Source of the DNA: Morinoia aosen
Taxonomy: Eukaryota > Arthropoda > Malacostraca > Amphipoda > Talitridae
Length of the DNA: 64,000 bases
Direction: 5' to 3'
Assembly (NCBI GenBank): GCA_030386875.1
Contig: CM059563.1
Coordinates: forward strand, 36,060,139-36,124,138
A program made the position numbers and the translations under genes. The notes beneath the pieces are model-generated. The model saw nothing but the letters and a program-made list of their open reading frames with translations. It ran no database searches and was not told where the DNA came from. The first letter of the stretch is position 1. Each line of letters starts with the position of its first letter. This document shows positions 1 to 13,688 of the stretch, piece by piece.

Positions 1-3000
1 ATCGGCACAATATGCACTTTTCACCTCTGTCGCCTGGGCAAACAGCAAACGACGTGATTTTCACTGTATACGACCTAGGAAACAAGATAGGACGCGATTT
101 TCACCGCATTCGATCGAGGAAAGGCATAACACGTGTTTTTAGCTCTTTCGACCTTGGAATCGGCTGAATATGTTTTTTAACCTCTCTCGACTGGTCAAAC
201 GGAAAAGAGCGCGATTTTCACCGCATTTGACCGAGGAAACAACATAGGACGCAATTTTCACCGCATTCGACCTAGGAATTGACCAAAACACGCATTTTAG
301 GTCTGTCGACTGAGTAAGACCTCAAGTTGCACTTTTCACCTCTGTCGCCTGGGCAAACAGCAAAGGACGTGATTTTCACAAAATTCGACCTAGGAAACAA
401 GACAAGATGCGATTTTCACTGCGTTTGACCTAGGGATGGCCCAAAACGCGCATTTTAGCTCTGTTGACTGTGGAATCGGCTAAATATGCACTTTTCACCT
501 CTGTCGCCTGGGTAAATGGAAAAGAATGCGATTTTCACCGCATTTGACCTAGGAAACAACCTAATACGCAACTTTCCTCGTATTCGACCGAGGAATGGCC
601 CAAAACACGCATTTTAGCTCTGTCGACCGTGGAAGCGGCTCAAGTTGCACTTTCCACCTCTGCCGCCTGGGCAAACAGCAAAGGACATGATTTTCAATGT
701 ATTCGACCTAGGAAACAAAATTAGACGCGATTTTCACCGCATTCGACCGAGGAAAGGCATAAAACACGCTTTTTGGCTCATTCGACCGTGGAATCGGCTA
801 AATATGCACTTTTCACCTCTGTCGACTGGGCAAACGGAAAAGAACGTGATTTTCACCGCATTCGACCTAGGAAACAACCTACGACGCGATTTTCACTGCA
901 TTTGACCTAGGAATGGCCCAAAACGGGCATTTTAGCTCTGTCGTCTGTGGAATCGGCTAAATATGCAGTTATCACATCTGTCGCCTGGGTAAACGGAAAA
1001 GAATGCGATGTTCACTGCATTCGACCGAGGAAAAAACCTTAGACACAATTTTCACCACATTCGACCTAGGAATTGCCTTAAACAAGCATATTAGCTCTGT
1101 CGACCGTGGAAGAGCTCAGGTTGCACTTTTCACCTCTGTCGCATGGGCAAACAGCAAGAGACGTGATTTTCACTAAATTCGACCTAGGAAACAAGACAAG
1201 ACGCGATTTTCACGGCGTTTGACCTTGTAATGGCCCAAAACCCGCATTTTAGCTCTGTCGACCGTGGCATCGGCTCAATATGCACTTTTCCCTCTGTCGC
1301 CTGGGAAAACAGTAAACGACGTGATTGTCACTGTATTCGACCTAGGAAGCAAGATAGACGCGATTTTCACCGCATTCGACATAGGAAAGGCCCAAAACGC
1401 GCATTTTAGCTCTGAAGACCGTGGAATCGGCTCAATATGCACTTTTCACCTCTGTCGCCTGGGCAAACGAAAAAGAACGCGATTTTCACCTCATTAGACC
1501 TAGGAACAACCAAAGACGCGATTTTCACCGCATACGACCTAAGAATGGCCCCAAAGACGCATTTTAGCTGTGTCGACCGTAGAATCGGCTCAAGATGCAC
1601 TTTTCACCTCTGTCGCCTGGGTTTACATTAAAGAACGTGATTTTCACCGTATTCGACCTAGGAAATACCTTAAGACGCCATTTTCACCGCATTTGACCTA
1701 GGAATGGCCCAAAACGCGCATTCTAGCTCAGTCGACAACGGAATCGGCTATATATGCACTTTTCCCCTCTGCCGCCTGGGCAAACAGCAAACGACGTGAT
1801 TTTCAATGTATTCGACAAAGGAAACAAGATAAGACGCGACTTACACCGCATTTGACCTAGGAATGGCCCATAACGCGCATGTTAGCTCTGTCGACCGTAG
1901 AATCGGCTCAAGTTGCACTTTTCACCTCTGTCGCCTGGGCAAACAGCAAAGGACATGATTTTCACTGAATTCGACCTAGGAAACAAGATATGACGCGATT
2001 TTCACCGCATTCGACCGAGGAAAGGCATAAAACGCTCTTTTTAGCTAGCTCTTTCGACCGTGGAATCGGCTATATATGCACTTTTCACCTCCGTCGACTG
2101 GGCAAACGGAAAAGAATGCGATTTTCACTGCATTCGACCTAGGAAACAACCTAATACGCAATTTACATCGCATTCGACCGAGGAATGGCCCAAAACACGC
2201 ATTTTAGCTCTGTCGACCGTGGAAATGGCTCAAGTTGCACTTTTCACCTCTGTCGCCTGGGCAAACAGCAAAGGACATGATTTTGCAATTTATTCGCCCT
2301 AGGAAACAAGATTAGACGCGATTTTCACTGCATTCGATCGAGGAAAGGCATAAAACGCGCTTTTTAGCTCATTCGACCGTGGAATCGGCTAAATATGCAC
2401 TTTTCACCTCTGTCGACTGGGCGAACGGAAAAGAACGCGATTTTCACCGCATTCGACCTAGGAAACAACCTACGACGCGATTTTCACTGCATTTGACCTA
2501 GGAATGGCCCAAAACGCGCATTTTAGCTCTTTCGTCTGTGGAATCGGCTAAACATGCACTTATCATGTCTGTCGACTGGGCAAACGGAAAAGAACGCGAT
2601 TTTCACCGCATTCGACCTAGGAAAAAACCTACGACGCGATTTTTACTGCATTTGACCTAGGAATGGCCCAAAACGCGCATTTTAGCTCTTTCGTCTGTGG
2701 AATCGGCTAAACATGCACTTACCATATCTGTCGGCTGGGGAAACGGAAAAGAACGCGATTTTCACTGCATTCGACCTAGGAAAAAACCTAGGACACAATT
2801 TTCACCACATTCGACATAGGAATTGCCTTAAACACGCATTTTAGCTCTGTCGACCGTGGAAGAGCTCAAGTTGCATTTTTCACCTCTGTCGCCTGGGCAA
2901 ACAGCAAAGGACGTGATTTTAACTAAATTCGACCTAGCAAACAAGACAAGACGCGATTTTCACCGCGTTTGACCTAGGAATGGCCCAAAACCCACATTTT

Positions 3001-6000
3001 AGCTCTGTCGACAACGGAATCGGCTATATATGCACTTTTCCCCTCTGTCGCCTGGGCAAACAGCCAACGACGTGATTTCCACTGTTTTCGACCTAGGAAA
3101 CAAGATAAGACGCGATTTTCACCTCATTCGACCGAGGAAAGGCGTACAACGTGCGTTTCAGCTCTGTCGTCTGTAGAATCGGCTGAAATACACTTTTCAC
3201 CCCGGTTGCCTGAGCAAACAGTAAATGACGCGATTTTCACTGTATTCGGCCAAAGAAACAAGATAAGACGCGGTTTTCACCGCATTCGACCGAGGAAAGG
3301 CATAAATCGCGCTTATTAGCTCTGTCGACCGTGGAATCGGCTAAATATGAACGTTTCACATCTGTCGACAGTTCAAATGGAAAACAACGCGACTTTCACC
3401 GCATTCGACCTAGGAAACAACCTACGACTCGATTTTAACCGCATTTCACCTAGGAATGGCTCAAAACGCGCATTTTAGCTTTGTCGACCGTGGAATCAGG
3501 TAAATATGCTCTTTTCACCTCTGTCGACTAGGTAAACGGAAAAGAATGCGATTTTCACCGCATTCGACCTAGGAAACAACCTAGGACGCGATTTTCACCG
3601 CATTCGACCTAGGAATGGCCCAAAACACGCATTATAGCTCGTCGACCGTGGAAGCGGCTAAAGTTGCTCTTTTCACCTCTGTCGCTTGGGCAAACAGCAA
3701 ATACGTGATTTTCACTGTATTCGACCTAGGAAACAAGATAAGACGCGATTTTCACCGCATTCGTCCGAGGAAAGGCATAAAACGCGCTTTTTAGCTCCTT
3801 CGACCGTGGAATCGGCTATATATGCACTTTTCACATCTGTCGTCTGAGCAAAGGGAAAAGAACGCGATTTTCACCGCATTCGACCTAGGAAACAACCTAC
3901 GACGCGATTTTCACTGCATATGACCTAGGAATGGCCCAAAACGCGCATTTTACCTCTGTCGACAGTGGAATCGGCTAAATATGCATTTTTCACCTATGTC
4001 GCCTGGGTAAACGGAAAACAACGCGATTTTCACCGCATTCGACCTAGGAAACAACCTACGACTCGATTTTAACCGCATTTCACATAGGAATGGCCCAAAA
4101 CGCGCATTTTAGCTTTGTTGACCGTGGAGTCAGGTGAATATGCACTTTTCACCTCTGTCGACTGGATAAACGGAAAAGAACGCGATTTTCACCGCATTCG
4201 ACCTAGGAATGGCCCTAAACGCGCATTTTAGTTCTGTCGACTTTGGAATCGGCTCAATATGCTCTTTTCACCTCTGTCGCCTGGGCAAACAACCAACGAC
4301 GTGATTTTCACTGTTTTCGACCTAGGAAACAAGATAAGACGCGATTTTCACCGCATTCGACCTAAGAAACAACCTAGGACGCAATTTTCAACGCATTCGA
4401 CCTAGAAATGGACCAAAGCACGCATTTTAGCGCTGTCGACCGTGGAAGAGCTCAAGTTGTACTTTCCACTTCTGTCGCCTGGGCAACTAACAAAGGACAT
4501 GATGGTTTTCACTAAATTCGACCTAGGAAACAAGACAAGACGCGATTTTCACCACGTTAGACCTAGGAATGTATCAAAACGCGAAATTTAGCTCTTATGA
4601 CAGTAGAATCGGCTCAACATAAATTTTTCGCCTCTGTCGCCTGGGCAAACAGAAAACGACGTGATTTTCACCGTATTCGACCTAGGAAACAAGATAAGAC
4701 GCGATTTTCGCCGCATTCGACCGAGGAAAGGCCTAAAACGCGCTTTTTAGCTCTGTCGACCGTGGAATTGGCTAAATATGCACTTTTAACCTCTGTCGCC
4801 TGGGTAAACGGAAAAGAACGCAATTTTCAATATGGACCTAGGAAACAACCTATGACGCTATTTTCAATGCATTCGAACTAGGAATGGCCCAAAACACGCA
4901 TTTTAGCTATGTCGACCGTGGAAGCGGCTCAACTTGCACTTCTAACCTTGGTCGCATGGGCAAACAGCATAGACGTGATTTTCAGTGTATTCGACCTATG
5001 AAACAAAATAAGACGCCATTTTCACCGCATTTGACACAGGAACGGCCCATAACGCGCATTTTAGCTCTGTCGACAATGGAATCGGCTATATATGCTTTTT
5101 TCAACTCTATCGCCTATGCAAACAGCAAACGACGTGATTTTCACTGTATTCGACCTAGGAAACAAGATAAGACGCAATTTTCACCGCATTCGACCAAGGA
5201 AAGGCCTACAACGCGCTTTTTAGCTCTTTCGACCGTGGAATAATTGGCTAAATATGCACTTTTCCCCTCTGTCGCCTGGGTAAACGGAAAAGAACGCGAT
5301 TTTCACCGCATTCGACCTAGAAAACAACCTAGGACGCTAGTTTCACAGCATTCGACCTAGGAATGGCCCAAAACACGCATTTTAGCTCTGTTGACTGCGG
5401 AACCGTCTAAATATGCACTTTTCACCTCTGTCGCCTGGGTAAACGGAAAAGAATGCGATTTTCACCGCATTTGACCTAGGAAACAACCCAATACGCGATT
5501 TTCACCGCATTCGACCTAGGAATGGCCCCAAAGACGCATTTTAGCTGTGTCGACCGTAGAATCGGCTCAAGATGCACTTTTCACCTCTGTCGCCTGGGTT
5601 TACATTAAAGAACGTGATTTTCACCGTATTCGACCTAGGAAATAACTTAAGACGCCATTTTCACTGCATTTGACCTAGGAATGGCCCAAAACGAGCATTC
5701 TAGCTCAGTCGACAACGGAATCGGCTATATATGCACTTTTCCCCTCTGCCGCCTGGGCAAACAGCAAACGACGTGATTTTCACTGTATTCGACCTAGGAA
5801 ACAAGATAAGACGCGATTTTCACCGCATTCGACCTAGGATAGGCCCAGAACGCGCATTTTAGCTCTGTCGACCGTGGAATCGGCACAATATGCACTTTTC
5901 ACCTCTGTCGCCTGGGCAAACAGCAAACGACGTGATTTTCACTGTATACGACCTAGGAAACAAGATAAGACGCGATTTTCACCGCATTCGACCGAGGAAA

Positions 6001-9000
6001 GGCATAACACGTGTTTTTAGCTCTTTCGACCTTGGAATCGGCTGAATATGTTTTTTCACCTCTCTCGACTGGTCAAACGGAAAAGAGCGCGATTTTCACC
6101 GCATTTGACCGAGGAAACAACATAGGACGCAATTTTCACCGCATTCGACCTAGGAATTGACCAAAACACGCATTTTAGGTCTGTCGACTGAGTAAGACCT
6201 CAAGTTGCACTTTTCACCTCTGTCGCCTGGGCAAAACAGCAAAGGACGTGATTTTCACAAAATTCGACCTAGGAAACAAGACAAGATGCGATTTTCACTG
6301 CGTTTGACCTAGGGATGGCCCAAAACGCGCATTTTAGCTCTGTTGACTGTGGAATCGGCTAAATATGCACTTTTCACCTCTGTCGCCTGGGTAAATGGAA
6401 AAGAATGCGATTTTCACCGCATTTGACCTAGGAAACAACCTAATACGCAACTTTTCTCGCATTCGACCGAGGAATGGCCCAAAACACGCATTTTAACTCT
6501 GTCGACCGTGGAAGCGGCTCAAGTTGCACTTTCCACCTCTGCCGCCTGGGCAAACAGCAAAGGACATGATTTTCAATGTATTCGACCTAGGAAACAAAAT
6601 TAGACACGATTTTCACCGCATTCGACCGAGGAAAGGCATAAAACACCCTTTTTGGCTCATTCGACCGTGGAATCGGCTAAATATGCACTTTTCACCTCTG
6701 TCGACTGGGCAAACGGAAAAGAACGTGATTTTCACCGCATTCGACCTAGGAAACAACCTACGACGCGATTTTCACTGCATTTGACCTAGGAATGGCCCAA
6801 AACGGGCATTTTAGCTCTGTCGTCTGTGGAATCGGCTAAATATGCACTTATCACATCTGTCGCCTGGGTAAACGGAAAAGAATGCGATGTTCACTGCATT
6901 CGACCTAGGAAAAAACCTAGGACACAATTTTCACCACATTCGACCTAGGAATTGCCTAAAACAAGCATTTTAGCTCTGTCGACCGTGGCAGAGCTCAAGT
7001 TGCACTTTTCACCTCTGTCGCATGGGCAAACAGCAAGAGACGTGATTTTCACTAAATTCGACCTAGGAAACAAGACAAGACGCGATTTTCACGGCGTTTG
7101 ACCTTGTAATGGCCCAAAACCCGCATTTTAGCTCTGTCGACCGTGGCATCGGCTCAATATGCACTTTTCCCTCTGTCGCCTGGGAAAACAGTAAACGACG
7201 TGATTGTCACTGTATTCGACCTAGGAAGCAAGATAGACGCGATTTTCACCGCATTCGACCTAGGAAAGGCCCAAAACGCGCATTTTCGCTCTGAAGACCG
7301 TGGAATCGGCTCAATATGCACTTTTCACCTCTGTCGCCTGGGCAAACGAAAAAGAACGCGATTTTCACCTCATTAGACCTAGGAACAACCAAAGACGCGA
7401 TTTTCACCGCATACGACCTAAGAATGGCCCCAAAGACGCATTTTAGCTGTGTCGACCGTAGAATCGGCTCAAGATGCACTTTTCACCTCTGTCGCCTGGG
7501 TTTACATTAAAGAACGTGATTTTCACCGTATTCGACCTAGGAAATAACTTATGACGCCATTTTCACCGCATTTGACCTAGGAATGGCCCAAAACGCGCAT
7601 TCTAGCTCAGTCGACAACGGAATCGGCTATATATGCACTTTTCCCCTCTGCCGCCTGGGCAAACAGCAAACGACGTGATTTTCAATGAATTCGACAAAGG
7701 AAACAAGATAAGACGCGACTTACACCGCATTTGACCTAGGAATGGCCCATAACGCGCATTTTAGCTCTGTCGACCGTAGAATCGGCTCAAGTTGCACTTT
7801 TCACCTCTGTCGCCTGGGCAAACAGCAAAGGACATGATTTTCACTGAATTCGACCTAGGAAACAAGATATGACGCGATTTTCACCGCATTCGACCGAGGA
7901 AAGGCATAAAACGCTCTTTTTAGCTAGCTCTTTCGACCGTGGAATCGGCTATATATGCACTTTTCACCTCCGTCGACTGGGCAAACGGAAAAGAATGCGA
8001 TTTTCACTGCATTCGACCTAGGAAACAACCTAATACGCAATTTACATCGCATTCGACCGAGGAATGGCCCAAAACACGCATTTTAGCTCTGTCGACCGTG
8101 GAAATGGCTCAAGTTGCACTTTTCACCTCTGTCGCCTGGGCAAACAGCAAAGGACATGATTTTGCAATTTATTCGACCTAGGAAACAAGATTAGACGCGA
8201 TTTTCACTGCATTCGATCGAGGAAAGGCATAAGACGCGCTTTTTAGCTCATTCGACCGTGGAATCGGCTAAATATGCACTTTTCACCTCTGTCGACTGGG
8301 CGAACGGAAAAGAACGCGATTTTCACCGCATTCGACCTAGGAAACAACCTACGACGCGATTTTCACTGCATTTGACCTAGGAATGGCCCAAAACGCGCAT
8401 TTTAGCTCTTTCGTTTGTGGAATCGGCTAAACATGCACTTACCATATCTGTCGGCTGGGCAAACGGAAATGAACGCGATTTTCACCGCATTCGACCTAGG
8501 AAACAACCTACGACGCGATTTTTACTGCATTTGACCTAGGAATGGCCCAAAACGCGCATTTTAGCTCTTTCGTCTGTGGAATCGGCTAAACATGCACTTA
8601 CCATATCTGTCGGCTGGGGAAACGGAAAAGAACGCGATTTTCACTGCATTCGACCTAGGAAAAAACCTAGGACACAATTTTCACCACATTCGACATAGGA
8701 ATTGCCTTAAACACGCATTTTAGCTCTGTCGACCGTGGAAGAGCTCAAGTTGCACTTTTCACCTCTGTCGCCTGGGCAAACAGCAAAGGACGTGATTTTC
8801 ACTAAATTCGACCTAGCAAACAAGACAAGACGCGATTTTCACCGCGTTTGACCTAGCAATGGCCCAAAACCCACATTTTAGCTCTGTCGACAACGGAATC
8901 GGCTATATATGCACTTTTCCCCTCTGTCGCCTGGGCAAACAGCCAACGACGCGATTTTCACTGTATTCGGCCAAAGAAACAAGATAAGACGCGGTTTTCA

Positions 9001-10900
9001 CCGCATTCGACCGAGGAAAGGCATAAATCGCGCTTATTAGCTCTGTCGACCGTGGAATCGGCTAAATATGAACGTTGCACATCTGTCGACAGTTCAAATG
9101 GAAAACAACGCGACTTTCACCGCATTCGACCTAGGAAACAACCTACGACTCGATTTTAACCGCATTTCACCTAGGAATGGCTCAAAACGCGCATTTTAGC
9201 TTTGTCGACCGTGGAATCAGGTAAATATGCTCTTTTCACCTCTGTCGACTAGGTAAACGGAAAAGAACGCGATTTTCACCGCATTCGACCTAGGAAACAA
9301 CCTAGGACGCGATTTTCACCGCATTCGACCTAGGAATGGCCCAAAACGCGCATTTTAGTTCTGTCGACTTTGGAATCGGCTCAATATGCTCTTTTCACCT
9401 CTGTCGCCTGGGCAAACAACCAACGACGTGATTTTCACTGTTTTCGACCTAGGAAACAAGATAAGACGCGATTTTCACCGCATTCGACCTAAGAAACAAC
9501 CTAGGACGCAATTTTCAACGCATTCAACCTATAAATGGACCAAAGCACGCATTTTAGCGCTGTCGACCGTGGAAGAGCTCAAGTTGTACTTTCCACTTCT
9601 GTCGCCTGGGCAACTAACAAAGGACATGGTTTTCACTAAATTCGACCTAGGAAACAAGACAAGACGCGATTTTCACCACGTTAGACCTAGGAATGTATCA
9701 AAACGCGAAATTTAGCTCTTATGACAGTAGAATCGGCTCAACATAAATTTTTCGCCTCTGTCGCCTGGGCAAACAGAAAACGACGTGATTTTCACCGTAT
9801 TCGACCTAGGAAACAAGATAAGACGCAATTTTCGCCGCATTCGACCGAGGAAAGGCCTAAAAACGCGCTTTTTAGCTCTGTCGACCGTGGAATTGGCTAA
9901 ATATGCACTTTTAACCTCTGTCGCCTGGGTAAACGGAAAAGAACGCAATTTTCAATATGGACCTAGGAAACAACCTATGACGCTATTTTCAAAGCATTCG
10001 AACTAGGAATGGCCCAAAACACGCATTTTAGCTATGTCGACCGTGGAAGCGGCTCAACTTGCACTTCTAACCTTGGTCGCATGGGCAAACAGCAAAGACG
10101 TGATTTTCAGTGTATTCGACCTATGAAACAAAATAAGACGCAATTTTCACCGCATTTGACATAGGAACGGCCCATAACGCGCATTTTAGCTCTGTCGACA
10201 ATGGAATCGGCTATATATGCTTTTTTCAACTCTATCGCCTATGCAAACAGCAAACGACGTGATTTTCACTGTATTCGACCTAGGAAACAAGATAAGACGC
10301 AATTTTCACCGCATTCGACCAAGGAAAGGCCTACAACGCGCTTTTTAGCTTTTTCGACTGTGGAATAATTGGCTAAATATGCACTTTTCCCCTCTGTCGC
10401 CTGGGTAAACGGAAAAGAACGCGATTTTCACCGCATTCGACCTAGGAAACAACCTAGGACGCTATTTTCACAGCATTCGACCTAGGAATGGCCCAAAACA
10501 CGCATTTTAGCTCTGTTGACTGCGGAACCGTCTAAATATGCACTTTTCACCTCTGTCGCTTGGGTAAACGGAAAAGAATGCGATTTTCACCGCATTTGAC
10601 CTAGGAAACAACCTAATACGCGATTTTCACCGCATTCGACCTAGGAATGGCCCCAAAGACGCATTTTAGCTGTGTCGACCGTAGAATCGGCTCAAGATGC
10701 ACTTTTTACGTCTGTCGCCTGGGTTTACATTAAAGAACGTGATTTTCACCGTATTCGACCTAGGAAATAACTTAAGACGCCATTTTCACTGCATTTGACC
10801 TAGGAATGGCCCAAAACGCGCATTCTAGCTCAGTCGACAACGGAATCGGCTTTTTATGCACTTTTCCCCTCTGCCGCCTGGGCAAACAGCAAACGACGAG
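1..10900. repeat. Large direct duplication inside the satellite (offset ~5.88 kb)
   Basis: The sequence from position 1 reappears from 5879 with nearly every private variant kept, for example the GTATACGACC variant, the GCTAGCTCTTTC variant at about 2044 and 7922, and the GGGTTTACATT variant at about 1618 and 7497. The offset stays 5878-5879 for about 3 kb. The second copy then loses sequence near 8950 (one monomer) and in the stretch matching about 3590-4200, and both copies realign to about 5800 and 10860. This is a higher-order segmental duplication with later monomer losses. The GGGTTTACATT variant also occurs near 5597 and 10720, which shows still earlier block copying. Confidence 0.85.
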
Positions 10901-11490
10901 ATTTTCACTGTATTCGACAAAGGAAACTAGGTAAGACGCAATTTTCACAGCATTCGACCGAGGAAAGGCATAAAACGCGCTTTTTAGCTCTGTCGACCGT
11001 GGAATCGGCTAAATATTCACTTTTCACCTCTGTCGACTAAGTAAACGGAGAAGAACGCAATTTTCACCGCATTCGACCTAGGAAACAACCAATGACGCTA
11101 TTTTCACCGCATTCGACCTAGAAATGGCCCAAAACACGCTTTTTAGCTATGTCGACCGTGGAAGCGGCTCAAGTTGCACTTTCCACCTCTGTCGCATGGG
11201 CAAACAGCAAAGGACGTGATTTTCAGTGTATTCGACCTAGGAAACAAAATAAGACGCGATTTACACCGCATTCGACCTAGGAACGGCCCATAACGCGCAT
11301 TTTAGCTGTGTCGACCGTGGAATCGGCTCAATATACACTTTTCACCTATGTCGCCTGGGCAAACGGAGAAGAATGCGATTTTTACCGTATTCGACCTAAG
11401 AAACAACCTAAGGTGCGATTTTTATCGCATTCGACAGAGGAATGGCCCATGACACGCATTTTAGCTCTGTCGACCGTGGAAGCGGCTCAA
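1..11490. repeat. Complex satellite, ~160-bp monomer, block 1
   Basis: This block is head-to-tail copies of a ~160-bp unit. Each unit divides into four ~40-bp pieces beginning CGACCTAGGAAAC, CGACCTAGGAATG, CGACCGTGGAATC and CGCCTGGGCAAAC, most ending in a GATTTTCACCGCATT-like tail. The alignment of the four pieces shows the 160-mer grew from a ~40-mer. Monomers differ from each other by several to many substitutions, so the array is not freshly homogenised. The many 60-120 codon open frames on both strands repeat the same peptide words in shifting frames; they follow from the repeat and are not genes. No promoter or RNA gene was seen in it. Confidence 0.95.
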
Positions 11491-13012
11491 TTGAGGAGAT
11501 CATCCGGCGGCCCCTTGGGGCCCTTGCGATGTCATGGTCATTTTCCATGTTTTTGTTGTAGAAGGACCCTTAGTTGATGGACTATTCGTTCCTAAAATTT
11601 TATGGCGCTACGACAATAATTCCCCCCCTCCCGGGGGAGGTGAAGGGACCAAAATATTTCAATTTTACCGATTTTGACCCCATATAAAAAGAGAACAAAC
11701 TGGAAATTAAGAAAAAGCCGAACGTGAGTGTGTTAGAAATTTTTCAAGGATTCTAAAACTGCATTTGTTTTTGTTGTAGCATCAAAACTGAAGAAGGAGT
11801 CCCATTTTGAAATATCGATATCAATGAAAAGCACCCAAAATTTGTTTAACTTTTTTCTGATTTCGACCCCATATAGAAAGAGAACAAATGGGAAATGGAA
11901 AAAAAGCCGAACGTGAGTGTGTTAGAAATGTTTCAAGGATTCTGAAACTGCATTTGTTTTTAACCTAGCATCAAAACTGAAGGAGGAGTCCCATTTTGAA
12001 ATATCGATATCAATGACAAGCACCCAAAATCTTTCAATTTTCCCGATTTTGACCCCATATAAAAAGAGAAAAAATGGGAAATGGAAAAAAAGCCGAATGT
12101 GAGTGTGTTAAAAATGTTTCTAGGATTCTGAAACTGCATTTTTTTTTGTTCTAGCATCAAAACTGAAGGAGGAGTCCCATTTTGAAATATCAATATAAGT
12201 GAAATATCAATACCTAAAAAGCAATATGTCAAATTTTTGCAAAATCTAAGGCCTGAATCAAAGAAATGAATTGCATCAGTTGTGTTTCTTCTCAAAGTTT
12301 ACATATCATAGTCAAATTTCATAGGAATCAGACTGAAAAATGAAAAAAGTAACTTTTTTGATAAAAAAGGAAAAAAATTTTATAATTTTTTTTTTAAATC
12401 ACAATTCACAGTTTGAATATGAAGTTATGTATGAAAATTATCGAAATGAAAATTAAAACTGCATTCAATTACATCAATTGTTCATTATATTACACTTCAA
12501 CACAAATTTTGTTATTGCTTCTACCCAACACTTCGAATTTTCAACATTCATCCTGGGACTAGTTCTCGAGTTTTGATGCTAGAACAAATACAAAGACAGT
12601 TTTAGAATCCTTGGAACATTTCTAACAAACGTTCGTTCTGTTCATTTTCAAATTAAAATTCTTTGAAGAAATATAAAGCTCCTAACCCAAAAAATTGTTG
12701 CTGATTTTAGAAATTTCCAAAAACTTTGAAAAAATAGAAAAAATTTGAATTTGAAAATAAACAGAACGAACTTTTGTTAGAAACGTTCCAAGGGTTCTAA
12801 AACTGTCTCTCTTTTCGTTCTAGCATCAAAACTGAAGGAGGAGTCCCAATTTGAAAAATATACCATAAACACATTTTTCGTCAAAAAAAAACTAAGGCCT
12901 AAATCGGAAAAATGACAAATGTAAGAAGGTTTACATTCACAAAAGACATATACTGGCCAATTTTCAAACGAATCAGACGAAAAAAGGTCTCAAACCCGGA
13001 TGATCTCCTCAA
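11491..13012. mobile_element. E1 fold-back element, copy 1
   Basis: This non-satellite insert is bounded by an exact inverted repeat, TTGAGGAGATCATCCGG at the left end and its complement at the right. It interrupts a satellite monomer between GGCTCAA and GTTGCAC. Inside, a ~187-bp unit containing GACCCCATAT and CATCAAAACTGAAGGAGGAG is repeated three times (anchors near 11676, 11865 and 12051). This is followed by AT-rich sequence and a long hairpin with arms 12571-12654 and 12741-12831. No convincing coding frame exists, so it looks like a non-autonomous inverted-repeat element. I do not recognise the superfamily. A target duplication cannot be defined because CTCAATTGAG at the junction is itself palindromic. 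Confidence 0.8.
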
Positions 13013-13688
13013 GTTGCACTTTTCACCTCTGTCGCCTTGGCAAACAGCAAACGACGTGATTTTCAATGTATTCGACCTAGGAAACAAGATAGGAAGCGTT
13101 TTTCACCGCATTCGACCTAGGAAACAACCTGTGACGCTATTTTCACTGCATTCGACCTAGGAATGGCCCAAAACACGCATTTTAGCTATGTCGACCGTGG
13201 AAGCGGCTCAAGTTGCACTTTCCACCTCTGTCGCATGGGCAAACAGCAAAGGACGTGATTTTCAGTGTATTCGACCTAGGAAACAAAATAAGACGTGATT
13301 TTCACCGCATTTGACCTAGGAACGGCCCATAACGCGCATTTTAGCTGTGTCGACCGTGGAATCGGCTCAATATGCACTTTTCACCTTTGTCGCCTGGGCA
13401 AACAACAAACAACGTGATTTTCATTGTATTCGACCGAGGAAACAAGATAAGACGCGATTTTCACCGCATTCGACCTAGGACAGGCCCAAAACGCGCATTT
13501 TAGATCTGTCGACCGTGGAATCGGCTCAATATGCACTTTTCACCTATGTCGCCTGGGCAAACGGAGAAGAATGTGATTTTCACCGTATTCGACCTAGGAA
13601 ACAACCTAAGGCGCGATTTTTATCGCATTCGACCGAGGAATGGCCCATAACACGCATTTTAGCTCTGCCGACCGTGGAAGCGGCTCAA
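13013..13688. repeat. Satellite block 2
   Basis: About four ~160-bp satellite monomers lie between E1 copies 1 and 2. They carry variants shared with the other inter-E1 blocks, such as AGCTATGTCGACCGTGGAAGC and the spacing around CGCATGGGCAAACAG. That marks the block as part of an E1-containing higher-order repeat. Confidence 0.92.

Noticed and set aside
645-10006. Many 60-120 codon open frames on both strands in the satellite with repeated peptide words (DLGNKIRRDFH and similar)
   Set aside because: They follow from the repeat sequence, shift frame from monomer to monomer, lack splice or start context and are copied with the array. Not genes.
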